Shown piece after piece: positions 1 through 4,730 of a stretch of 5,240 nucleotides of DNA. The first letter of the stretch is position 1. Each line of letters opens with the position of its first letter. A program made the position numbers and the translations under genes. The notes under the pieces were generated by a model. It had not been told where the DNA came from. It searched no databases and saw only the letters and a program-made list of their open reading frames with translations. This stretch comes from Rhizobium sp. Q54 (lineage in GTDB: Bacteria; Pseudomonadota; Alphaproteobacteria; Rickettsiales; UBA1997), in assembly GCA_945865745.1 (NCBI GenBank), contig CAMBFP010000081.1, positions 1-5,240 on the forward strand. The letters are read 5' to 3'.

Positions 1-1
1 A

Positions 2-691
2 ATTATTAAGCCGGGCTCATCGGAGCATGATTACCAGTTAAAAAAAAGCGATATTTCTGCGCTGGTTAAAGCTGATTTAATTTTTTACGTAGATGATTCA
101 CTCGAGAAGAATTTTCCAAAATTAATTAAGAATTTTCAGCTTGAGAAAAAAGCTTATCAACTCTCTAAGGTCAATGGAATCAAACTCTTGCAACGTAGAG
201 ATGATTCAAAAAAACTTGATCCACACCTTTGGCTTGATCCAGAAAATGGAATAAAAATTGCAGAATTTGTTGCGCAGAAATTTTGCGAAACTGACGAAAA
301 AAATTGTCAGAAATATCAAAATAATTTTCAGAAATTTCGTCAAGAAATCGCTAAAGTTGAATTAATAATAAAATCAGACTTAGCCGGCTTCGACACCGGT
401 TACGCAATCTACCACGACGCTTACCAATATTTCGAAAATTTCTGTGCAATTAAGGCGCAAAAAATAATTTCTTACGACCATAATTCGCAGTTAAAAGTTA
501 ATGATTTACGCGGTCTAGAATCTTTAAATTGCTTGCTAAGTGAGCCAACGGATGAAAGAAGTGCGGCGCAGAAATTGGCCAGAAATTACCAGATTAAATT
601 TGTGACTCTGGATTTGATTGGTGCAGATGAAAGCTATGCAAAACTACTTACAAAAATTGCGCAGGGATTTGTGAATTGTTCTAAAAAATAA
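2..691 (+). CDS. znuA: Zinc ABC transporter substrate-binding protein, ZnuA-like (5' end missing)
   Basis: Periplasmic zinc-capture protein of the cluster A-I (ZnuA/TroA) family, which delivers Zn2+ to a ZnuBC membrane transporter. The frame is open from the window edge, giving 229 residues. ZnuA is usually about 300, so the signal peptide and first strands are missing. The three family metal histidines are visible: PGSSEHDY (fragment residue 9), DPHLWLDP (75) and YHDAYQYFE (138). The acidic residue of the C-terminal TLDLIGAD motif (about 204) is also present. Cysteines in NCLLSEP (177) and FVNCSKK (226) match the pair that forms a disulfide in E. coli ZnuA, which favours zinc ZnuA over manganese-binding relatives. 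The loop before DPHLW is short and has no histidine cluster. A TTG at 188 could be taken as a start, but homology clearly continues upstream of it. No znuB or znuC is in view. The gene converges on ribBX. Confidence 0.9.
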   Translation: MIKPGSSEHDYQLKKSDISALVKADLIFYVDDSLEKNFPKLIKNFQLEKKAYQLSKVNGIKLLQRRDDSKKLDPHLWLDPENGIKIAEFVAQKFCETDEKNCQKYQNNFQKFRQEIAKVELIIKSDLAGFDTGYAIYHDAYQYFENFCAIKAQKIISYDHNSQLKVNDLRGLESLNCLLSEPTDERSAAQKLARNYQIKFVTLDLIGADESYAKLLTKIAQGFVNCSKK

Positions 692-821
692 GATCTCTTG
701 TCAAAGATGGCGCGTTAGAAAGAGAAAGAGATGAGCCCATTTTTCTGGATTTCTACTTTCACAAAAGTGACGAGAGAATTTGATTTAGCACCATCCTTGC
801 TAAAGCGAAAATCTAGAAAGA
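692..821. other. Convergent intergenic gap, no gene seen
   Basis: This gap separates the znuA stop from the ribBX stop. I see no credible coding sequence. A strong GC stem followed by a T-run, as in a canonical intrinsic terminator, is absent on both strands. The only structure is the palindrome at 784-804, described separately, and a small TCAC-AAAA-GTGA hairpin at about 763-774. Confidence 0.5.
784..812. repeat. Short palindrome, possible degenerate REP-like unit
   Basis: A perfect 7-bp inverted repeat, TTTAGCA (784-790) and TGCTAAA (798-804), flanks a 7-nt loop. Inside it, GCACCATCCTTGC (788-800) matches GCACCATCCCTGC at 4650-4662 in 12 of 13 bases. The shifted arm pair ATCCTTGC (793-800) and GCGAAAAT (805-812) looks like a decayed version of the hairpin at 4655-4674. 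It lies 18 bp past the ribBX stop and could act as a weak 3' end for either transcript, but no T-run follows on either strand. Confidence 0.45.
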
Positions 822-1913
822 CTAAAGTTTTCGGTAACCACAAATCTTAATCCCGTAGCCGTCCAGACCAATCACAGACTTCTTTGAATTAGTCAGAAGA
901 AGCATGTCACTCACCCCTAAGTCAGAAAGAATTTGTGCTCCAGTTCCGTAGTTACGCAGCTCGGTTTTTTTATTTTTGTCTGTTGCTTCAAGCATGTGAG
1001 AGATGGCTTCGGTGGGTTGTCTAATCACTACAATTACACCATTTCCAATGCGCGAAATTTTTTTCATTGCCTTGGCAAGAGAATCGGTTCTCGGATTTTG
1101 TGTGTCACTCAAGCAGTCAGAAAAAATATTTAAGTGATGCATTCTTACCAGTGTTGGCGTGGCTTTGTTGATTTTACCTTTAATTAGCGCGACATGTTCA
1201 ACGCCATCAACTTTGCTTTCGTAAATTACTAAATCGAATTCGCCGCCATGTTTACTGACGAATTTTTTGCGTTCTTTTACTTCAATTAATTTTTCATTTT
1301 GACGGCGGTACTCGATGAGGTCAGCAATGGTAGCAATCTTGAGCTGATGCTTTTTGGCGAACTTTATGAGGTCAGGCATGCGTGCCATTGAGCCATCATC
1401 ATTCATGATTTCGCAGATTACTCCTGAAGGGTTTAATCCTGAGAGGCGAGCTATGTCGACTGCAGCTTCGGTATGACCTGCGCGCACAAGCACGCCGCCT
1501 TTTTCAGCTTTCAGCGGAAAGATGTGTCCGGGACTAACGAGAGACTCTTTGCCTTTTTTTTCGTCAATGGCATCACGAATTGTTTTAGCGCGGTCGAAGG
1601 CGGAAATGCCGGTAGAAATTCCCTCGCGCGCTTCGATTGAAACGGTGAAAGCAGTTTGATGGCGCGATTGATTGTGCAGAGACATTAAAGGTAATTCAAG
1701 CTTGCGAACCCTTTCCTCTGTAAGTGTTAAACAAATTAACCCACGACCATACTTAGCCATAAAATTAACTTCCTGGTCGCCGCACATTTCTGCGGGAATT
1801 ACTAAGTCACCTTCATTCTCGCGTCCTTCATCATCGACCAAAATGAAAATTTTTCCGGCTTTGGCTTCGGCGATGATTTCAGAGATGGAGGCGAGGGCAG
1901 AATTTTTAGGCAT
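822..1913 (-). CDS. ribB: RibBX-type 3,4-dihydroxy-2-butanone 4-phosphate synthase with degenerate GTP cyclohydrolase II domain
   Basis: The N-terminal domain (about residues 5-205) converts ribulose 5-phosphate to 3,4-dihydroxy-2-butanone 4-phosphate plus formate, the four-carbon input for lumazine in riboflavin synthesis. Its signatures are intact: VDDEGRENEGDL (26-37), GRGLICLTL (56-64), TAFTVSIEA (87-95), TGISAFDRAKTI (101-112), PGHIFPL (128-134) and GHTEAAVD (146-153). The C-terminal part (about 218-363) has the RibA fold, for example the RNYGTGAQILSDLGVSDMLL stretch starting at 320. It lacks the three zinc cysteines expected after VRMH (256-259), and the usual HRQEGR motif reads IRQPTE (297-302). 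This is the pattern of RibBX proteins known in Proteobacteria, where the RibA half is not a cyclohydrolase. The total of 363 residues is normal for the class. The gene lies 62 bp after ribE, probably in the same transcription unit. No Shine-Dalgarno is visible before the ATG at 1913. Confidence 0.93.
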   Translation of the reverse strand: MPKNSALASISEIIAEAKAGKIFILVDDEGRENEGDLVIPAEMCGDQEVNFMAKYGRGLICLTLTEERVRKLELPLMSLHNQSRHQTAFTVSIEAREGISTGISAFDRAKTIRDAIDEKKGKESLVSPGHIFPLKAEKGGVLVRAGHTEAAVDIARLSGLNPSGVICEIMNDDGSMARMPDLIKFAKKHQLKIATIADLIEYRRQNEKLIEVKERKKFVSKHGGEFDLVIYESKVDGVEHVALIKGKINKATPTLVRMHHLNIFSDCLSDTQNPRTDSLAKAMKKISRIGNGVIVVIRQPTEAISHMLEATDKNKKTELRNYGTGAQILSDLGVSDMLLLTNSKKSVIGLDGYGIKICGYRKL

Positions 1914-1931
1914 TTTTTAATAAGTTTAAAA

Positions 1932-1967
1932 TTTCTTGAATTCCCACGCGGGAAAGAATCCAAGAAA
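1932..1967. repeat. Imperfect hairpin between ribE and ribBX
   Basis: The outer arms TTTCTTG (1932-1938) and CAAGAAA (1961-1967) pair perfectly. Inside them, TTCCC (1941-1945) and GGGAA (1950-1954) pair around the loop ACGC, with an unequal internal loop between the two stems. In - strand RNA it begins 8 nt after the ribE stop and ends 18 nt before the ribBX start. It resembles the ATTCCC...GGGAAT class of intergenic palindromes. It could be a processing or partial termination site. It is far too small for an FMN riboswitch. Confidence 0.55.
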
Positions 1968-1975
1968 GTTAATAT

Positions 1976-2557
1976 TTAGCGCAAAACGTAGCGCGCGATT
2001 ATGTCGATTTCTAAATTTATAAAATCGTTCACAGTCGCGTTCTTAAAGGCTGTATTGGCGATTGTGTGGGGAATTAAATTTACGCTGAAGGAATTTTTCT
2101 TTACTTCATTCACAGTAAGTGAAGCGCCGTTGAGTGTTACCGAGCCTTTCTCGGCGATAAATTTTATTAACTCTTTTTTAGTTGAAAAAGTGAATTTCTT
2201 AGAATCTTTAATCGGCTGAATTGCCAGGATTTTTGCGGTTCCATCGACATGTCCTAAAACCATGTGACCACCAAGTTCATCGCCAGCACGCAAAGCGAAT
2301 TCGAGATTAATTTCTTCGCCAATTTTCCAATTTTCTAAAGTTGTTTTTTCACAAGTTTCCCTCGAAGCCTGAAAAGAAAGCAGAGATTTTTTTTGCTCAA
2401 TCAAAGTTAAACAAATGCCGTTGCAAGCAATGGAACAGCCAATCGCAAGCTTACGATTTATTTTTCCAACAACGGAAATTTTGAGTAGTAAATCTTTTTT
2501 AGGATTTTTTTTGAGTTCAGAAATTTTCCCAAGATGCGTAATTATTCCGGTGAACAT
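1976..2557 (-). CDS. ribE: Riboflavin synthase, alpha chain
   Basis: This cytoplasmic enzyme carries out the last step of riboflavin synthesis, dismutating two 6,7-dimethyl-8-ribityllumazine molecules to riboflavin and the pyrimidinedione that is recycled. The 193-residue length is normal. The hallmark N-terminus MFTGII fixes the start. Two tandem beta-barrel domains are visible, about 1-95 and 98-190, with the repeated motifs CNGICLTL (45-52) and LNGASLTVN (142-150). Between them is GDELGGHMVLGHVDG (92-106). Residues matching the E. coli active site are Phe2, Ser42, Cys49, Thr51 and His103. LIPHT (161-165) is the second-barrel signature. The ATG follows the rpoH stop by only 3 bp, so translation is probably coupled to rpoH. 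ribBX follows after 62 bp, placing two riboflavin steps together. Confidence 0.96.
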   Translation of the reverse strand: MFTGIITHLGKISELKKNPKKDLLLKISVVGKINRKLAIGCSIACNGICLTLIEQKKSLLSFQASRETCEKTTLENWKIGEEINLEFALRAGDELGGHMVLGHVDGTAKILAIQPIKDSKKFTFSTKKELIKFIAEKGSVTLNGASLTVNEVKKNSFSVNLIPHTIANTAFKNATVNDFINLEIDIIARYVLR

Positions 2558-2560
2558 TTT

Positions 2561-3448
2561 TTATTTTTTTTCCTCTCCTTTCGCCATTTCTTCTGAAATG
2601 AGTTTTCTAATTTTTTTAATCGCCGCTTCTTCTATTTGCCTGATGCGTTCGCGTGAGACTTTGTGGATTTGACTTAGTTCTTCAAGGGTTAGTGGATCTT
2701 CAGACATTTGACGCTTGAACAAAATATCTTTTTCACGCTCGTTTAATTTTTCAAAGGCTCGGTGAAAAAGAGATTCGCGCTGCCATTTTTCCTGATTTTT
2801 AATAGCAATTTCTTCCTGAGTTTCTTGATTCGCTTCCATTAAATCGACAAATTCAATTGAGTCGCCCTCTTCACCAATTTGTTTATTTAAAGAAGAGTCA
2901 GATTGCGAAAGGCGTGAATCCATTTCTAAAACTTCTTTGTTTGAAACGTTGAGAATTTCTGCAACATGTTCGATCTGCGAAGGATTCAGAGCCGATTCCC
3001 CAGAGTGAATGCCGAGTTTCTTTTTGATTTTGTGGAGATTGAAAAAGAGTTTTTTTTGTGCGGCGGTCGTGCCGATTTTTACCAAAGACCAAGAACGTAA
3101 AATATGATCCTGCATGAAGGCGCGGATCCACCACATTGAGTAAGTAGAAAAACGAAAACCCTTGTGGGGATCAAATTTTTTTGTGGCATGAATTAGGCCA
3201 AGATTGCCTTCAGCGATTAGGTCGGTTATCGGCAGGCCGTAATTACGATACTTGCTCGCCATTTTTACGACGAGGCGCAAATGACTTTGAATCAACATTT
3301 TTGCCGCTTCCTTATCTCCAGTTTTGGCAAAGCGAATGGCATAAGTTTTTTCTTCTTCTGCGGTTAAGAGCGGAAATTTTTGAATCTCGTGAATGTAGTG
3401 GAGGAGGGATCCACTAGTAGATTTACTTAAATTTTTTTGCTTCGTCAT
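2561..3448 (-). CDS. rpoH: RNA polymerase heat-shock sigma factor (sigma-32 family)
   Basis: This sigma factor directs RNA polymerase to heat-shock promoters (chaperones, proteases). The length of 295 residues is typical. Region 1.2 is SGSLLHYIHEI (12-22). Region 2 spans about 52-120, with LIQSHLRLVVKMASKY for core binding and GFRFSTYSMWWIRAFMQDHI for -10 recognition and melting. The segment QKKLFFNLHKIKKKLG (131-146) matches the RpoH box and separates this protein from RpoD. Region 4.2 is LTLEELSQIHKVSRERIRQI (253-272), the -35 recognition helix-turn-helix, followed by a charged tail. The ATG at 3448 is the only start consistent with full length, because an in-frame TGA (3452-3454) lies two codons upstream and no ATG, GTG or TTG follows until after region 1.2. 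The gene begins inside rbfA (26-bp overlap) and ends 3 bp before ribE. No Shine-Dalgarno is visible in the overlap. Confidence 0.96.
   Translation of the reverse strand: MTKQKNLSKSTSGSLLHYIHEIQKFPLLTAEEEKTYAIRFAKTGDKEAAKMLIQSHLRLVVKMASKYRNYGLPITDLIAEGNLGLIHATKKFDPHKGFRFSTYSMWWIRAFMQDHILRSWSLVKIGTTAAQKKLFFNLHKIKKKLGIHSGESALNPSQIEHVAEILNVSNKEVLEMDSRLSQSDSSLNKQIGEEGDSIEFVDLMEANQETQEEIAIKNQEKWQRESLFHRAFEKLNEREKDILFKRQMSEDPLTLEELSQIHKVSRERIRQIEEAAIKKIRKLISEEMAKGEEKK
2571..2580 (-). promoter_or_regulatory. Purine-rich ribosome binding site for ribE inside the rpoH 3' end
   Basis: On the - strand the last rpoH codons read AAGGAGAGGA, followed by an A-run, the rpoH TAA, AAA and the ribE ATG. GAGGA lies 13 nt and GGAG 17 nt before the ATG, longer than the usual 5-9 nt. 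The site may therefore be a weak independent start or may help reinitiation by ribosomes finishing rpoH. It is the only clear Shine-Dalgarno-like sequence I found ahead of a gene in this window. Confidence 0.5.
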
Positions 3449-3788
3449 TAATCAAAGATTCTAAATTGTTCGCCTTTGAAGCCGTTCTGTCTAGGGAGAA
3501 AGTGATTTCAGGCACAGAGCGCAAAGTAATTTTCTTAGCTAATTGGTAACGAAAATGTGGCGCAGCTTCGTTTAGTTTTTTAATAATTTTTTCGTGCATT
3601 TCTTCATTACCAAAAATGTCAACAAAGATGCGAACGACTTTGGCATCTGGACTGACATCGGCTTCAAGCACAGTTATTAAACTTCCTGGAATAGTTAAAA
3701 TGTCTGCGCGTAGAAAAATTTCTGACATCACGCGCTTAATGTTTTCTCCGATTTGGAGCTGTCGCTGAGACTTGGCCTGAGATTTCAT
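3423..3788 (-). CDS. rbfA: Ribosome-binding factor A
   Basis: RbfA is a small KH-fold protein that binds the 30S precursor and helps 16S rRNA 5'-end maturation. In E. coli it is important at low temperature. The length of 121 residues is standard. The family pattern is clear: RQLQIGENIKRVMSEIF (9-25), then ITVLEADVSPDAKVVRIFVD (38-57), then FRYQLAKKITLRSVPEITF (79-97) and the LD before the C-terminal tail. The ATG at 3788 is the first possible start after an in-frame TAA six codons upstream. No Shine-Dalgarno is visible. The gene is not beside infB or truB, where rbfA is most often found, but heads a block with rpoH, which starts inside its last 26 bp. An inverted pair of REP-like repeats fills the gap in front of it. 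Confidence 0.92.
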   Translation of the reverse strand: MKSQAKSQRQLQIGENIKRVMSEIFLRADILTIPGSLITVLEADVSPDAKVVRIFVDIFGNEEMHEKIIKKLNEAAPHFRYQLAKKITLRSVPEITFSLDRTASKANNLESLINDEAKKFK

Positions 3789-3810
3789 TTTATTACTTGA
3801 TTTGAGTTAT

Positions 3811-3865
3811 TTTTCAGCGAGCTCAGGATTGTGGTCGATCACTCTGAGTTTATTGAAGAGTGGAT
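3811..3865. repeat. Inverted pair of REP-like units upstream of rbfA
   Basis: Unit 1 contains TTCAGCGAGCTCAG (3813-3826). Unit 2, read on the opposite strand, contains TTCAATAAACTCAG within 3838-3865. They agree at 10 of 14 bases and all four differences are transitions. Unit 2 also folds by itself: CACTCT (3840-3845) pairs with AGAGTG (3857-3862) around an 11-nt loop. Unit 1 keeps only the GAGCTC core. The head-to-head arrangement resembles a BIME-type pair, and the sequence recalls, from memory, the widespread TTCGACAAGCTCAG intergenic repeat. Confidence 0.6.
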
Positions 3866-3871
3866 TTTGGG

Positions 3872-4636
3872 TTAGAATTTTTTGTATTGCTGCACGCCTT
3901 TTAACAAGATATTAAAAGTGCAAAGTTTAATTGATTGTGGATTCAGTAAATCTGAGCTGCGCACAGAAGCAGTAAGCATTTTGCGCTCATTTTCTGTGTA
4001 AGACAAAAATTGGTAATCGCTTTTATTGTAAGGATGGTCGGCGAAATACATTTCGGTTTCAAGACGACCAAATTTTGAATGGTAGATGTTCATGTTGATG
4101 TGGGCAGCACGGCCAGGAGAGCTTCCGGGCATGATAGTGATGAAGTGATAATTTCCGAGATTGTCGGTGATTGCGCGGCCAGACATGCTAAAATATTTGT
4201 CGATATATTCGCTGCTTGGCTCGAGCAAAGTGTGGTATTTTCCGGCGGCATTAGTTTGCCAAATTTCAATTACGGCATTGTCGATTGGCACACCGAAAGA
4301 ATCAGAAACAGTGCCTTGCAAAAAAATTACCTCCCCGAAAGCGCGGTAAAATGCTCCGGTTTTTTTAGCGAGATTGTTAGTGCTGGCAAAGCTATCTGGC
4401 ATTGACAAGTCGGCAGAAAAAAAACGGGAAGGAGTTGGAGTTTTTGGATTAAAAATTGACGGCGATTCTTTAGAAAAATCATTCACCACATTGCCACGAA
4501 CATCAGTAAATTCTTCCGGTGCGGCGGATTTCATTTCTTCGTTGGAGTAGGTTTCGTCGCCAATATTTTTCATTTCTGCAGCGAAGGAAGCGAGAGGGAG
4601 AAGCAGAAATGAGATTAGTAAAATTAGTTTTGGCAT
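3872..4636 (-). CDS. Exported intradiol ring-cleavage dioxygenase-fold protein, possibly non-catalytic
   Basis: This 254-residue protein has an apparent Sec signal peptide (a lysine, then LILLISFLLLPLASFA, with likely cleavage near residues 19-20), so it should act in the periplasm or outside. After an acidic, low-complexity stretch (about 20-95) comes the intradiol dioxygenase beta-sandwich: FLQGTVSDSFGVPIDNAVIE (105-124), WQTNAAGKY (126-134), TDNLGNYHFITIMPG (157-171), GRAAHINM (175-182) and MYFADHP (196-202). In catalytic PcaH-type subunits two Tyr and two His bind Fe3+. Here Tyr134 and His179 (and Arg176) are present, but the second Tyr is replaced by Ser around 172-173 and the second His by Asn181. 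The loop between them is also short. The HIN motif is the form in non-catalytic PcaG alpha subunits. No aromatic-catabolism gene is nearby. The role is unknown; the fold is fairly certain. No Shine-Dalgarno is visible. Confidence 0.8.
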   Translation of the reverse strand: MPKLILLISFLLLPLASFAAEMKNIGDETYSNEEMKSAAPEEFTDVRGNVVNDFSKESPSIFNPKTPTPSRFFSADLSMPDSFASTNNLAKKTGAFYRAFGEVIFLQGTVSDSFGVPIDNAVIEIWQTNAAGKYHTLLEPSSEYIDKYFSMSGRAITDNLGNYHFITIMPGSSPGRAAHINMNIYHSKFGRLETEMYFADHPYNKSDYQFLSYTENERKMLTASVRSSDLLNPQSIKLCTFNILLKGVQQYKKF

Positions 4637-4647
4637 GTTTGTTTTTT

Positions 4648-4718
4648 TCGCACCATCCCTGCGCAGGCAAGGATTTGAAGGGTTTTGTCTTTTTCCTTTT
4701 ACGCAGGAATGGTTGCGA
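4648..4718. repeat. Two-arm palindromic repeat between dcd and the dioxygenase-like gene
   Basis: The left arm TCGCACCATCCCTGCG (4648-4663) and right arm CGCAGGAATGGTTGCGA (4702-4718) are inverted repeats with one mismatch and one extra base, separated by 38 nt. The left part also folds on itself: ATCCCTGC (4655-4662) with GCAAGGAT (4667-4674), including the perfect palindrome CCTGCGCAGG (4658-4667). In - strand RNA both mismatches become G-U pairs, so the structure is more stable in that direction. A T-run follows the right arm on the + strand, where no gene would need it. It occupies most of the 94-bp gap. Confidence 0.6.
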
Positions 4719-4730
4719 TATTTTTTTATT

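Noticed and set aside
188..691. TTG at 188 as the start of the zinc-binding protein
   Set aside because: The frame is open to the window edge, and the upstream residues contain the conserved PGSSEHDY metal-ligand motif, so the true start is outside the window.
933..1133. Open frame on the + strand opposite ribBX
   Set aside because: It lies wholly antisense to a conserved coding region and its translation shows no recognisable domain. The same applies to + strand frames at 1672-1920, 2001-2219, 2415-2672, 3181-3417, 4079-4405, 4161-4349, 4519-4791 and 4966-5166.
1914..1975. FMN riboswitch controlling ribBX
   Set aside because: The gap is only 62 bp and lacks the conserved multi-helix RFN element, which needs well over 100 nt.
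2898..3134. Second - strand frame inside rpoH
   Set aside because: It is an out-of-frame shadow of conserved RpoH regions 2 and 3, with no family signature of its own.
3405..3420. GGATCC next to ACTAGT, resembling a cloning-vector polylinker
   Set aside because: The bases code for the normal SGS stretch at the RpoH N-terminus, in frame and on both sides of conserved sequence, so it is a coincidence rather than vector contamination.
3789..3871. Promoter for rbfA-rpoH, including a sigma-32-type promoter
   Set aside because: I found no -35/-10 pair with reasonable spacing and no CTTGAA with CCCCAT-like element. The AT-rich TAATAA just before the ATG is too close and has no convincing -35.
4702..4727. 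Intrinsic terminator for dcd
   Set aside because: The T-run follows the stem only on the + strand. In the dcd direction the stem is followed by an A-run, so it does not fit a canonical terminator.
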